Notes: generated from the sequence alone by a model not told the origin. 64,000 nt of DNA from Rhizomicrobium palustre (GCF_011761565.1 NZ_JAASRM010000001.1:3782139-3846138); one strand, 5' to 3'. Counted from the stretch's first letter, positions 19,502 to 29,604 are shown. Numbers and translations: made by a program.

Positions 19502-19795
19502 TTACGCTGCGGTGGCGGCGACCTTCTTGGCAACCTGACGCTTCAGCTTGAGAGCCTTCGGCGACAAAGTCGCATCGCTGGCCTTGAGCAAGAAGGCATC
19601 CAGGCCGCCGAGCTTGTCGACGGAACGCAGGGCGTTCATGCTGATCTTCAGCTTGTAGATCTGCTTCAGGCTGTCGCTGGCGAGCGAGATCACCTGCAGG
19701 TTCGGACGGAAAACCCGCTTGGTCTTGTTATTGGCATGGCTGACGTTATGGCCAACCTGAAGGGTCTTTCCGGTCAATTCGCAACGGCGCGACAT
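19502..19795 (-). CDS. rpmB: 50S ribosomal protein L28
   Basis: A 97-aa basic protein beginning [10 protein letters not shown] with the family motifs [14 protein letters not shown] and FRPNLQ. The 97-residue length, longer than the roughly 78 aa of E. coli L28, is normal for alphaproteobacteria. It is a structural protein of the large ribosomal subunit near the exit region. It stands as a single gene, divergent from the DUF3108 gene, with its own terminator. Confidence 0.97.
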   Translation of the reverse strand: MSRRCELTGKTLQVGHNVSHANNKTKRVFRPNLQVISLASDSLKQIYKLKISMNALRSVDKLGGLDAFLLKASDATLSPKALKLKRQVAKKVAATAA

Positions 19796-20046
19796 AGGTG
19801 TTCCTCGGGGTACAGCCCGGCCAAGCCGGGATTCGCGAAAGAGGCGCTCTCATAATTGCGCAGCGCCACCGGGTCAAGACATTGTCGTGACGGTGCCCGC
19901 CGGTTCGGGGCTTTTAGGCTGGCATTGCGGCCATTTAGGGGACAAATCGCCCCGGCTTTTAACGAATTTATCATGTCAGCGGGTTCGACAACCGGGCCTG
20001 CGTCATAATAAAACCTCTGCGGAACCACAGCTCCGGCACCCTTTCC

Positions 20047-20904
20047 ATGCGGATTTCGACCACCGTCTTTACGCTTTTGGCCCTGGCAGCCCCCCTGGCG
20101 GCCCCTGCGGGGATGGCGCTGGCGGCGGGTGGCGCAGGCAGCGAAACCGCCGGTCCAGGCGGCAGCCTGACCCTGGCCATGACCCTTTATGCGGGCGGCA
20201 TCACGCTGGGCAAGGTGGATATGGACGCCAAATTCAGCGGCGCCAATTACCATGTCGTCTCGAACCTGGAGACTTCGGGCGTGGTCAACGCCTTCTGGCA
20301 GTCCCAGATCCAGGCAACCTCGAATGGCAAGCTCGAAAAGAAGTCGATGCAGCCGGGAATGTATCAGTCCTTCTATACCGGCCATTCTGCCAAGAACCAG
20401 GAAGTGTCGCTGACCTATGAGGACGGCTATCCAGCCCGCCTCTACGCCAATCCCAGCTATCCCCTCACCGGCTATGAAGTGAAGCCGGAAGAGAAAAAGG
20501 GCACCGTCGATCCCTTGAGCGCGGTACTGATGATCGCGGCCACGGCCAATACCGAAGGCGGCAATCCCTGCAGCGTGAAGGCGCCGGTTTACGATGGCCG
20601 CCGCCGCTACGATGTGACTCTGGCGAAGGTGAAGCCGGTCAACGTCACCATGGATAACGGCCTCTACAAGGGCCAGGCCATGCTGTGCTCGATCGAATAC
20701 AAGCAGCTTTCGGGCTATAAGCCGCGCGTTTTGCGTGACACCAACTTCCCGGCGATCAATGCCTGGGTGGCGGTGTTTCCCAGCGCCGTTACCGGCCGCA
20801 GCTATGCCATCCCCTTACGCGTCTGGGCCAATACGCAGTACGGCGTGATCGCCGCCGTCACCAACACCCTGAAAATCGACGGCCAAACCCCGAAGGTGAA
20901 TTGA
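20047..20904 (+). CDS. DUF3108 domain secreted protein
   Basis: A 285-aa exported protein with a signal peptide (residues 1-27). The DUF3108 core starts near residue 37 with SLTLAMTLYAGGITLGKVDMDAKF and continues with DPLSAVLMIA and DGRRRYDVTL. Two cysteines (NPCSVK, MLCSIEY) could form a disulfide in the periplasm. DUF3108 proteins are beta-rich envelope proteins of unknown function, commonly located beside rpmB in alphaproteobacteria. No enzymatic motif is visible. Confidence 0.88.
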   Translation: MRISTTVFTLLALAAPLAAPAGMALAAGGAGSETAGPGGSLTLAMTLYAGGITLGKVDMDAKFSGANYHVVSNLETSGVVNAFWQSQIQATSNGKLEKKSMQPGMYQSFYTGHSAKNQEVSLTYEDGYPARLYANPSYPLTGYEVKPEEKKGTVDPLSAVLMIAATANTEGGNPCSVKAPVYDGRRRYDVTLAKVKPVNVTMDNGLYKGQAMLCSIEYKQLSGYKPRVLRDTNFPAINAWVAVFPSAVTGRSYAIPLRVWANTQYGVIAAVTNTLKIDGQTPKVN

Positions 20905-20949
20905 GGGCGCCCCGTCGACAGGTCTCGCGCGCGGCGCTATAGCGGCGGT

Positions 20950-21531
20950 ATGGTCGAACTCGTTCCGCTCACCGGCCCTGCGATTGCTGCGCATATCGGC
21001 GATCTAGCGCGCTTGCGCATCACCGTGTTCCGCGACTGGCCGTATCTCTACGAAGGCGATGAAGCTTACGAACGCGACTACCTCTCGGTTTTCGCGAACA
21101 CGCAAGATGCGCTGGTTGTCCTCGCAATCGACAATGGTGCCGTGGTGGGCGCCTCCACCGGCATGCCGCTTCTGGCCGAGCAGGATTATGTCCGCGCGCC
21201 GTTCCAGAAGGCTGGCATCGACGAAGCACCGATTTTCTATTTCAGCGAATCCGTTTTGCTTTTCTCCTATCGTGGCCAAGGCATTGGGGTGCGCTTTTTC
21301 GAAGCCCGCGAGGACTTCGCGCGGCAAAAGCATGAATGGGCCTATTTTTGCGGCGTGGTGCGCGCCGACAACCACCCTGCCCGGCCCTCCGATTTCGTGC
21401 CGCTGGATGCATTCTGGAAAAAGCGCGGCTATGCGCCCGTCAGCGGCCTCACCGCGTCGTTTTCCTGGAAAGACATCGGCGACAGCGACGAGACCACCAA
21501 ACCCATGGCCTTCTGGCGCAAGAGGCTCTGA
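20950..21531 (+). CDS. GNAT family N-acetyltransferase
   Basis: A 193-aa protein with a GNAT core. The acetyl-CoA pyrophosphate loop is SYRGQGIGVRFFEARE (about residues 105-120), preceded by the beta strand YFSESVLLF. Its stop overlaps the next ATG (TGATG), so it is coupled to the carbon-nitrogen hydrolase. A fused GNAT/carbon-nitrogen hydrolase family is known in databases, which supports joint action of these neighbours on one metabolite. The acceptor amine is unknown. Confidence 0.87.
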   Translation: MVELVPLTGPAIAAHIGDLARLRITVFRDWPYLYEGDEAYERDYLSVFANTQDALVVLAIDNGAVVGASTGMPLLAEQDYVRAPFQKAGIDEAPIFYFSESVLLFSYRGQGIGVRFFEAREDFARQKHEWAYFCGVVRADNHPARPSDFVPLDAFWKKRGYAPVSGLTASFSWKDIGDSDETTKPMAFWRKRL

Positions 21532-22406
21532 TGCGTATCGCGACCGCGGCTTGGCCGATCGAACAGCACGAAAATTGGCAGACCTATGTCGCCAAGGCGG
21601 AGCATTGGGTCAAAGAGGCTGCCGATAACGGCGCCGAGCTTCTCGTCTTCCCCGAATATGGAGCCATGGAGCTGACGTCGCTGTTCCCGCCGCGCGAAGA
21701 TTTGAAAGACAGCCTTGCTGATTTGCAGACCATCTTTGTGCCCTACCGCGAAATTTGGGCGTCGCTCGCCAAACGCTATGGCGTGCATCTGGTGGCGCCG
21801 AGTTTTCCGGTGCTACGCGATGGGCGGTATTACAACGAAGCCTGGCTGTTTTCACCTGAGGGCCAAAGCGCCTCTCAGCAGAAACTACACATGACGCGCT
21901 TCGAGGATGAGATTTGGGGTATTGCCGCGGGCGACGGCCTGAAGCTCTTCGAGATCGGCGGCATCACCGCCGCCATCGCCATTTGCTACGACGTGGAGTT
22001 TCCCGATCAAGTGCAAGCGCTGGCGGCGGCGGGCGCCGATCTCATCCTGGTGCCGTCTTGCACCGATACCGATGCGGGCTACACGCGCGTATCGATCACC
22101 GCGCGGGCGCGCGCCATCGAGAACCAGTGTTTTGTGGTACAATCCTCCACCGTCGGCGAAGCGCCCTGGTCGCCCGCCGTGGATGTAAATACCGGCATGG
22201 GCAGCATTTACGGCCCCGCCGATAAAGGCTTTCCGGCGGACGGCGTCCTCGCGCGCGGCAAATACAATCAGCCCGGCTGGACCTATGGCGAGCTTGATCT
22301 TGCCGCGCTGAAAGCGGTGCGCGCGCAAGGCCAGGTCCTTAATCACCGCGACCAGACAAAAACCGCTTACGGCACGCCCACAATCGCCTTACGGAGCTCG
22401 CCATGA
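21531..22406 (+). CDS. Carbon-nitrogen hydrolase (nitrilase superfamily)
   Basis: A 291-aa cytosolic amidase-type protein. The Glu-Lys-Cys triad is visible: Glu in LLVFPEYGAMEL (about residue 42), Lys in QQKLHMTRFE (about 120), and Cys in IAICYDVEFPD (about 155). The fold hydrolyses amides or nitriles. It overlaps the upstream GNAT gene by one base and the following SnoaL-like gene by ATGA, so the three are translationally linked. The substrate is unknown; an acylated amide or polyamine-like compound is speculation. Confidence 0.9.
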   Translation: MRIATAAWPIEQHENWQTYVAKAEHWVKEAADNGAELLVFPEYGAMELTSLFPPREDLKDSLADLQTIFVPYREIWASLAKRYGVHLVAPSFPVLRDGRYYNEAWLFSPEGQSASQQKLHMTRFEDEIWGIAAGDGLKLFEIGGITAAIAICYDVEFPDQVQALAAAGADLILVPSCTDTDAGYTRVSITARARAIENQCFVVQSSTVGEAPWSPAVDVNTGMGSIYGPADKGFPADGVLARGKYNQPGWTYGELDLAALKAVRAQGQVLNHRDQTKTAYGTPTIALRSSP

Positions 22407-22810
22407 TGACCGACACCGAAATCCTGATCCGCAGCTATTACGATGCTTTCAACCGCCGCGATTTCGAGGACATGCTGGCGCTGCTTTCCGAGGATGTGCG
22501 CCACGACGTCAATGAAGGCGGACATGAAATCGGCCGCGACGCTTTCCGTGCCTTCGTGGAGCGCATGAACCGCTGCTATCGCGAGCACCTCACCGATATC
22601 CGCGTCGCGGTCGGCGAACACGGCGCCTATGCCGCCGCCGAATATGTCGTGCACGGAGAATATATCGCCAGCGATGAAGGCCTGCCGCCCGCCAAGGGCC
22701 AGAAATACGTCCTGCCGGGCGGGGCCTATTTCGATATCAAGGATGGCCGGATCGCGCGCGTCACCAACTACTACAATCTGTCGGACTGGATCCGGCAGGT
22801 GAACCCGTAA
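22403..22810 (+). CDS. SnoaL-like/ketosteroid isomerase-like protein
   Basis: A 135-aa protein of the NTF2-like fold: an N-terminal helix with IRSYYDAFNRRDFEDMLALLSEDVRHDV, a GRDAFRAFVERM helix, and a closing sheet with DGRIARVTNYYNLSDWIRQV. Members are isomerases, hydroxylases or small binding proteins, and the pocket is not diagnostic. The ATG overlaps the hydrolase stop (ATGA), making it the third gene of the GNAT/hydrolase operon, with which it probably shares a pathway. Confidence 0.85.
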   Translation: MMTDTEILIRSYYDAFNRRDFEDMLALLSEDVRHDVNEGGHEIGRDAFRAFVERMNRCYREHLTDIRVAVGEHGAYAAAEYVVHGEYIASDEGLPPAKGQKYVLPGGAYFDIKDGRIARVTNYYNLSDWIRQVNP

Positions 22811-22893
22811 GTCGCACCGCTTAACCGCAACATTTCTCTATACGCGTATCCCCTCTTGTTCTAGTTTCTTGGGCAAAAGGATCTGGGGGGATC

Positions 22894-24851
22894 ATGTTCA
22901 CACGCTGCACCGCCGCGGTTTTGGCGGCTCTGTTCACGATTGCGCCTGCGCTGGCTGCAAAGCCGCCGGTCGAAGCCTTTGCCGATCTGCCGAATATCGC
23001 GATGGTGTCCATCTCGCCGGATGGTAAGCGGGTCGCCATGATACAGGGGCTGAAGGGGCGGCCCGTCGTTTCGGTCTGGACATTAAACTCCAACACGCCG
23101 CCGATCCTTCTTCCTTATGAAAAAGGCATCATCGATCACGTTCAATGGGCAAACGATCATCGCCTGCTGATCCGCATCAATCTGAATGCGAATCTCTGGG
23201 GCGAAGGCGTTCACCCCTGGCATCGCACGGTTTCTATTGATCCCGACACTAGAGATGGTGTCGCCGTGTTCTCCAATATGACCGAAGACCGGGCGGATAA
23301 TTACTCCGCCTCCCGGGTCAGCGACCTCGCCATGAATGATCCGGACCATATCTACATGCCGCTATATGCGGGCGGCGGCTATGTCATGAGCCAGTATTAT
23401 CCGCCCGTCAGCACCATGTTCAGGGTCACGCTGGAAAACGGCATGGCCAAGTACATCGAGAAAGGCAATACGAACACCTATGGCTGGGTAATGGATGGCA
23501 ACGGCAATCTGGTCGCGCGCTTCGACATGACCCCAAAACCGCTTACGGATCATATTTTCGCCTATACGGCGGATAAAAGCTGGAAAGAAATAGCCTCGAC
23601 CGATGCCACCAACGGCCATGGCTTTGCCGTGCACGGCCTGTCGCAGGATGGCAAGTCGCTGGTCTTGTCGGTCGATGAAGGCCAGGACGGCAGAGGCGTC
23701 CACATGTCCATGTCCTTGGCCGACGGTAAGATGCGCGAGCTTTATTCTCACCCCGTCTACGATGCGACCGGATCTTTCGAAGATCCTTGGACAGGTCGCG
23801 TCCTCGGCGCGGTTTACACGTCGCATTTTGCCAAGCTCGCCTTCTTCGATTCCAATCTGCAAGAGATGCAACGCAACATTGAAGCAGATTTTCAGGGCCT
23901 CTCAGCGTTTCCGATTTCTTGGGATTTGGCGCGCAACAAAGTCGTGGTGGCGACGGATGGCCCCATGTCGCCGCCCTCATTCTATGTGCTCGATCTCAGA
24001 CCAACGCGTTACAGCGGCTCGGGCGAAACTATGCGCAGCTGCAGATTTCCGATCTCGGGCAGGTGCGGGTCTACAATTATGCGGCCCGCGATGGTCTCGA
24101 AATCCCCGCCTATCTGACTGTGCCGCCCGGCAAGGAAGCCAAAAATCTTCCCGTCGTGATCCTGCCGCATGGCGGGCCGATGGCGCGCGATGACATGTCC
24201 TTCAATTGGGAGGCCCAGTTCCTCGCCAATCGCGGCTATGCCGTGCTGCAACCCAACTTCCGCGGCTCAACAGGATACGGCAAAGCCTTCAAAAAAGCCG
24301 GCTATGGCCAGTGGGGTTTGAAAATGCAGGACGATGTCACCGATGGGGTCAAGAAACTGATCGCCGATGGCATTGCCGATCCCAAACGCATCTGCATCGT
24401 CGGCGGCTCCTATGGCGGCTATGCGGCGCTGGCAGGCGTTTCGTTCACACCGGAGCTTTATGCCTGCGCCGCAGCTTGGGCACCTGTCACCGATTTACGC
24501 GAACAATTGGCAGATGAATCTCGCGATTCCGGCGGCTCAGACGCTTGGCTGATGTCGGCGGAATCCGTCTATATCGGCGACCGGCGCAATGATGCGACCA
24601 AGCTCGACGCCGTTTCTCCGGCGTTGCATGCAGGCAAAATCAAGGTGCCTGTGCTTCTCGTCCATGGCACCGCCGATGCTACTGTGCGTATCTCGCAAAG
24701 TGAACGCATGGCAAGCGCTCTGGAAAAAGCCAAAAAGAAAGTCACCTTCATCAAGGTGGACAAGGAAACCCACTATCTGCAAACCGCGCCGTCTCGCATC
24801 CTTTGGCTGACGGAGCTGGAGAAATTCCTCAAAGCCAATATCGGGGATTAG
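22894..24851 (+). pseudogene. S9 family (prolyl oligopeptidase-type) peptidase split by a frameshift
   Basis: Two overlapping reading frames together make one secreted S9 peptidase of about 650 aa. The first (from the ATG at 22894, with GGGGGG upstream and a signal peptide ending near ALAA) covers the beta-propeller and loses its reading frame at about 24005-24025. The second frame carries on with NYAQLQISDL and the whole hydrolase domain: Ser in GGSYGGYAAL, Asp in HGTADATV, His in KETHYLQ. A single missing base restores one frame. No slippery heptamer is seen, so this is a true mutation or a base-call error rather than obvious programmed frameshifting. If intact, it would cleave peptides in the periplasm. 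Confidence 0.85.
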
Positions 24852-25735
24852 GCTTTCGCCTCCGAAATAGCTTGCAGCAGGGGCACCACCACGGCGCTGA
24901 CAGGTGTTGCAATGCCGTGTTTCTCGCCTTTGCGCAGGATCACGGCGTTGCGCGCGCTCCATTCCATGGGGCGGCCAGCCATGCGGTCTTCATACATCGA
25001 ATTGCCTTCCTGCGCGGGCGCCGAAAGAAACGCCTGCATCTGGCGCTCGATCAGCTCATCGTCCAGCTTGGCACCATCAGCGCGGCCCACCGCGATGCAC
25101 TCGGTCAGGATCGCGCGCGCCACCTCGGCGACACCAGGGCTATGCATCACGCCCAAGGGCAGCCCCGTCAATGCCAGCACCGCGCCGCTGGGTGCGTTGT
25201 TGCAAAGCTTCAGCCAACCGCGGGTGACGAAATCTTCCGTCGTTTCCGCCGTCAGGAACGAGCCCTCGAACAGCGCGACAAAAGCTTTCCCGGCCTCGCC
25301 CTCCGGCACAAAGGCCTGCGCTATGCGCTTCCACACCACCTCACCCGGCGCTTTGCGGCTGGCGGGCAGATCGATGATCACCGGCACGATCTCGGTTCCT
25401 TCCGGCACGAAGGGTTCGACATTCTCGCGCTGCTCAATACCGTTCTGCAGCACCGCCACCTTGGCGCCCGGCGTCACCGCCGCTTTCAACCAATCAGCGA
25501 CACCTGGCACCTGATAGGTCTTGACGCAGACCAGCACCCAATCGGCCTCGGAAAGGTCTTCCGGCGCGGTCACGACATTGACGAGGTGCATTTTCGGGCG
25601 CTCGTCTTCCTTGCGGACGGAAAGCCGCGTGAAAGCCTTGCGCGCGCAAAAGGTCACTTCATGGCCGGCGTCCAACAGCGCGCCACCCACGGCTGAACCG
25701 ATAGCCCCAGGTCCAATCAAGCTAATGCGCGCCAT
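24848..25735 (-). CDS. 2-Dehydropantoate 2-reductase family (PanE/ApbA)
   Basis: A 295-aa NADPH-dependent reductase. The N-terminal Rossmann motif is LIGPGAIGSAVG (residues 6-17). The central domain has VKTYQVPGV and LQNGIEQRENV, and the C-terminal helical domain has the family's NSMYEDRMAGRPMEW. PanE reduces ketopantoate to pantoate for coenzyme A synthesis, but many paralogues act on other 2-oxoacids, so I give no symbol. GGAG seven bases before the ATG supports the start. Its stop overlaps the end of the convergent S9 gene by four bases. Confidence 0.87.
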   Translation of the reverse strand: MARISLIGPGAIGSAVGGALLDAGHEVTFCARKAFTRLSVRKEDERPKMHLVNVVTAPEDLSEADWVLVCVKTYQVPGVADWLKAAVTPGAKVAVLQNGIEQRENVEPFVPEGTEIVPVIIDLPASRKAPGEVVWKRIAQAFVPEGEAGKAFVALFEGSFLTAETTEDFVTRGWLKLCNNAPSGAVLALTGLPLGVMHSPGVAEVARAILTECIAVGRADGAKLDDELIERQMQAFLSAPAQEGNSMYEDRMAGRPMEWSARNAVILRKGEKHGIATPVSAVVVPLLQAISEAKA

Positions 25736-25930
25736 GGCGATCTCCTGTCATCAGGCCTGCTCCGCTATAGCCTCGCGCCGCCGCCCGCTACCTTTTTTAG
25801 AAACCATCCACGGCAATCGCACCACAGGCGTGGCGGCGCATGAAAAATTCCCAGCTTTGCCGCCCGCCACATTGCGGCCCCCACACAAGGTTGCTTATGT
25901 AAACTAGATGGATCAGCCGGGGCTTTGGCG

Positions 25931-26896
25931 ATGAAATTGTCCGCCGTGGTGTTTTGGGGCGCGGCCCTGTGTTTCAGCGCGGCGGAAGCCGAGGACTGCA
26001 AACCCCTCAAGATGCTGGCGAGCATCCCGCTCAAAACGAATGACGATCTCACCCGCCTCTATGTTCCGGTGGAGATTGCGGGCAAGCCGACGCATATGAT
26101 CCTCGACACCGGCGCCAGCAGTACGGTAATCACCAAGAAAATCGCCGATGATGATGGGCTGCTGCTGACCGACGCCCCGATCAAACTTTATGGCCTGACC
26201 GGCCGCTACACCGATAAGAAGGCGACTGCCCCGCTCAAGCTTGGCCGCATCGCATTCGACAATGTTCAGTTCATGGTGGATCCGCAAGAATGGGATTCAG
26301 CGGATGTGGCCGGTCTTTTAGGCGCCAACGTTCTTTCCCTCTTCGATGTGTCCATCGATCCCGCAAACAAGAAACTAGATATCCTGAGCCAGGAGCATTG
26401 CCCGCATAATGTGATCTACTGGCCCGCCGCAGGCTATTCAGAGATCCCTATCGAGCGGATGGATGGGCATGCCCTCACCATTGAGGTGAAGCTCGACGGC
26501 AAGCCGATTTTGGCGCAGATCGATACCGGCGCGCCGAACTCCACCATTTTCATCAACACTGCCGTAAAGAATTACGGGGTGAAGCCGGGTGACGCGGAGA
26601 CGCCCAAGCATGGCATCCTCAACGGCGATGAAAACCTCACCACCTATAGCCACACCTTTAAGACATTGGATTTCGACGGCGTAGCGGTGAATAACCCGCA
26701 ACTCAGGCTTATCCCGGATAAGATCAGCGAGCCTTTGACTTACATTCCTACGGGCTCACGCATCGGCCAAAAGCTCGACGGGGCAAAGCCTGAAATGCTC
26801 ATCGGCATGAATATCCTCAGGCACATGCATCTCTATATCGCCTATAAGGAAAACGCGATCTACTTCACGCCTGCGAGCCCGCCGCCTGCGAAGTGA
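25931..26896 (+). CDS. Secreted protein with two retropepsin-like aspartic protease domains
   Basis: About 321 aa with a signal peptide (cleavage near SAAEA). Two copies of the retropepsin-like motif are present: LDTGASSTVI near residue 58 and IDTGAPNSTIF near residue 199, each followed by the typical hydrophobic flap and a LLGANVLS / LIGMNILR motif. Single-chain proteins with two D-T-G domains resemble pepsin-like pairing within one polypeptide. Predicted to act in the periplasm; substrates are unknown. An in-frame TTG two codons upstream is less likely than the ATG. Confidence 0.82.
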   Translation: MKLSAVVFWGAALCFSAAEAEDCKPLKMLASIPLKTNDDLTRLYVPVEIAGKPTHMILDTGASSTVITKKIADDDGLLLTDAPIKLYGLTGRYTDKKATAPLKLGRIAFDNVQFMVDPQEWDSADVAGLLGANVLSLFDVSIDPANKKLDILSQEHCPHNVIYWPAAGYSEIPIERMDGHALTIEVKLDGKPILAQIDTGAPNSTIFINTAVKNYGVKPGDAETPKHGILNGDENLTTYSHTFKTLDFDGVAVNNPQLRLIPDKISEPLTYIPTGSRIGQKLDGAKPEMLIGMNILRHMHLYIAYKENAIYFTPASPPPAK

Positions 26897-26911
26897 GAGG
26901 CAAAATAGACC

Positions 26912-27055
26912 TGTCATCCCGGACGCGCCGCGAAAATGTCCTCGTCTGGCAAAGGGCGCGATCCGGGACCCACTCAGGAATCTGCTCTGGCGTGAAAGTG
27001 GATCCCGGGTCTCACTGCCGCTCGCTTCGCGCACGCCAGTTCGCCCGGGATGACA
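26912..27055. repeat. Inverted-repeat element (TGTCATCCCGG arms)
   Basis: Eleven-base perfect inverted arms TGTCATCCCGG (26912-26922) and CCGGGATGACA (27045-27055) enclose a second, imperfect pair around GATCCGGGACCCACT and AGTGGATCCCGGGTC. It fills most of the gap between the convergent aspartic-protease and mutase genes. Its form matches the widespread REP-type elements of proteobacteria. Confidence 0.75.
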
Positions 27056-27065
27056 ATCTAGAAGC

Positions 27066-29171
27066 TCACCCCTTCAACAACTCCAGCACCATTTTCGCTG
27101 CGTCGGGGATGTTGGTGCCCGGGCCAAACACGGCGGCGGCGCCCGCTTCTTTCAACGCGGCGTAATCCTCTGGCGGAATGACCCCGCCGACCACCACCAG
27201 CGCCGAAGAGCCTGCCGCACGCAAGGAAGCGATCAATTCCGGCACCAAACGCTTGTGTCCTGCAGCGAGCGTAGACACGCCCACCACTTGCGCCTGCGCC
27301 GCGACGGCTTCCACAGCGGCTTCTTCGGGCGTCGTAAACAGCGATCCCATGGTGACGGCGAAACCGATATCCGAAAACGCCGAGGCGATCACTTTGGCGC
27401 CGCGGTCATGGCCATCCTGGCCCAACTTGGCGACGAACAAACGCGGCGGCGCACCAGCAATGGCGGCGTAGTCCTCCACCTCGCCTTTCAACGCGGCAAA
27501 TTCATTGTCGCCTTGGAAACAGGCGCCATAGACACCCGACACGATCTTCGGCACGGCCACATGCCGCCCATGCACAATCTCAATCGCGGCGGAGATTTCA
27601 CCGACGGTGGCGCGCGCCCGCGCTGCCTCCACCGCTAGCTCCAACAGATTGGCCTCACCCGCAGCGCCCGCGCGCAAGGCCGCTAAAGCAGCTTCCACCT
27701 TGGCCGGATCACGCGATGCCTTCACTGCCTTCAGCCGCGCGATCTGCACCTCAAGCACCGCCTGATTATCCACCGCGCGGGTCTGAACCACATCTTGCGT
27801 GTCCGGCTCGAAGCGATTGACGCCAACAATGACATCCTCGCCCTTGTCAACGCGGGCCTGCCGCCGTGTGGCGGCTTCCTCGATGGCGGCTTTGGCATCA
27901 TCGAGGCAATTGGCGATGCCGCCTTTGGCGTCCATTTCCGCGATGAGCCCGCGCGCCGCAACAGCCAAAGAATGCGTCAGCGCTTCGACATAATACGACC
28001 CGCCCAAAGGATCGGCGCTGCGCGTCACTTGCGTTTCCTGTTGCAGGATATGCTGGGTATTGCGGGCGATGCGCGCGGAAAATTCGGTCGGCAGCGCGAT
28101 GGCTTCGTCAAAGGAATTGGTGTGCAGGCTTTGCGTGCCGCCCAGCACCGCCGCCAGCGCTTCATAGGCGGTGCGCACGATGTTGTTGTACGGGTCTTGC
28201 TCGGTCAGCGACACGCCAGAGGTCTGGCAATGGGTGCGCAGCATCAGGCTTTCGGACTTCTTGGCGCCAAAGCTCTGCATGATCTCGCACCACAAGGCGC
28301 GGGCGGCACGGAGCTTCGCAATCTCCATGAAGAAATTCATGCCGATGCCGAAAAAGAACGACAGCCGCGGCGCGAAATGATCCACCGCCAGCCCGCGCGC
28401 CAAAGCGGCCCGGACATATTCCTTGCCATCGGCCAGCGTAAACGCCAGCTCCTGCACCGCGGTCGCGCCTGCCTCATGCATGTGATAGCCGGAAATCGAC
28501 ACCGAATTGAATTTCGGCATATGGCGCGCGGTGTATTCGATCACGTCGGCGCAAATCCGCATCGAGACCTTGGGCGGATAAATGTAGGTGTTGCGCACCA
28601 TGAACTCTTTCAGGATGTCGTTCTGGATGGTTCCTGAAAGCTGGTCGGGCTTCACCCCCGCCTCTTCCGCCGCCACGATGAACGCGGCCATCACCGGGAT
28701 CACCGCCCCGTTCATGGTCATGGAGACCGACATGCGATCCAGCGGAATGCCGCCAAAAAGGATTTTCATATCCTCGACGGAGTCGATGGCAACGCCCGCC
28801 TTGCCGACATCGCCCGCCACGCGCGGATGATCGCTGTCATAGCCTCTGTGGGTCGCCAGATCGAAGGCTACCGACAGCCCCATCTGCCCGGCGGCGAGAT
28901 TGGCGCGGTAAAAGGCGTTGGACTCTTCGGCGGTGGAAAATCCCGCATACTGACGAATGGTCCAGGGCCGGCCGGCATACATCGTGGCGCGCACCCCGCG
29001 GGTGAAGGGGGCAAAGCCCGGCGCCCCGCTCTCTTCCAGCCCCTCAAGGTCCGCCGCCGTGTAAAGCGGCTTCACGGCTAGCCCTTCCGGCGTCTGCCAA
29101 AGAAGCTCTGAGAGAGGGCGGGACTTCAGCTCCCGCTGGGCCAGCGCGGCCCACTCTTCTGGGGTGGTCAT
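27066..29171 (-). CDS. scpA: Methylmalonyl-CoA mutase (large, catalytic)
   Basis: A 701-aa protein from the ATG at 29171, which has GGGAG upstream. The N-terminal TIM barrel carries [15 protein letters not shown] and [10 protein letters not shown]. The C-terminal B12-binding domain has the base-off/His-on motif D-G-H-D-R-G in [15 protein letters not shown]. It interconverts succinyl-CoA and (R)-methylmalonyl-CoA through adenosylcobalamin radicals, linking propionate and branched-chain catabolism to the TCA cycle. The single long chain is the homodimeric type. The small subunit, epimerase and MeaB chaperone are not in the window. No cobalamin riboswitch is seen upstream. Confidence 0.95.
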   Translation of the reverse strand: MTTPEEWAALAQRELKSRPLSELLWQTPEGLAVKPLYTAADLEGLEESGAPGFAPFTRGVRATMYAGRPWTIRQYAGFSTAEESNAFYRANLAAGQMGLSVAFDLATHRGYDSDHPRVAGDVGKAGVAIDSVEDMKILFGGIPLDRMSVSMTMNGAVIPVMAAFIVAAEEAGVKPDQLSGTIQNDILKEFMVRNTYIYPPKVSMRICADVIEYTARHMPKFNSVSISGYHMHEAGATAVQELAFTLADGKEYVRAALARGLAVDHFAPRLSFFFGIGMNFFMEIAKLRAARALWCEIMQSFGAKKSESLMLRTHCQTSGVSLTEQDPYNNIVRTAYEALAAVLGGTQSLHTNSFDEAIALPTEFSARIARNTQHILQQETQVTRSADPLGGSYYVEALTHSLAVAARGLIAEMDAKGGIANCLDDAKAAIEEAATRRQARVDKGEDVIVGVNRFEPDTQDVVQTRAVDNQAVLEVQIARLKAVKASRDPAKVEAALAALRAGAAGEANLLELAVEAARARATVGEISAAIEIVHGRHVAVPKIVSGVYGACFQGDNEFAALKGEVEDYAAIAGAPPRLFVAKLGQDGHDRGAKVIASAFSDIGFAVTMGSLFTTPEEAAVEAVAAQAQVVGVSTLAAGHKRLVPELIASLRAAGSSALVVVGGVIPPEDYAALKEAGAAAVFGPGTNIPDAAKMVLELLKG

Positions 29172-29604
29172 GGCTGCTCCCGGAATCCTGGCACGCACAC
29201 GGCCAGATTGTCGTCGAACCGTATCAAGCCTGTCATATTGCTCCGCCTACGGAGATTTCCGTGGATAAGTGGCTTTCCCGCTAGACGTCGCGATACCCAC
29301 AACATCTGGGGTCACCACACTCTTGACAGCACCCTAATGGTATGAGAACAAAGGCTGATTTTTATGCGGTTAGTGATTCGAACTACGTTCGTTCCGTAGC
29401 TGTTCTTGATTGTTCATTGTGACTCGTGCCATTTGCAAAGCAACGATTCTTTGCGAGTCTTGAGCCTGGAACAGCCGCCCGCGCACAGCTTCTTCGTCGC
29501 GGTGACACATCAAAGCCTTACCCCCAGCTTGTCTGACGAACACCCCGTCGCGCCCGGTCTAAAAGCCTTGCGTTGACGCCCAACACCGGTGAATTGTCCT
29601 CCTG
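29172..29604. other. 433-base intergenic region with nested inverted repeats
   Basis: Divergent gap between scpA and the helicase, less GC-rich than its surroundings. No ORF in it looks real. Nested complementary segments lie at 29399-29405/29469-29475 (GCTGTTC/GAACAGC), 29421-29425/29455-29459 (GACTC/GAGTC) and 29435-29440/29449-29454 (GCAAAG/CTTTGC), which could fold as one structured RNA arm. A TTGACA at 29323 is a possible -35 box but has no convincing -10 partner. Confidence 0.5.

Noticed and set aside
24000..24030. Programmed -1 frameshifting in the S9 peptidase
   Set aside because: No X-XXY-YYZ slippery heptamer or strong downstream structure is visible; mutation or sequencing error is simpler.
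28600..29300. Cobalamin riboswitch near methylmalonyl-CoA mutase
   Set aside because: No B12-box-like sequence was recognised upstream of the mutase start.
29340..29400. tRNA-like T-loop (GTTCGAATC) on the minus strand
   Set aside because: The flanking bases do not form a T-stem or acceptor stem, so it is not a tRNA.
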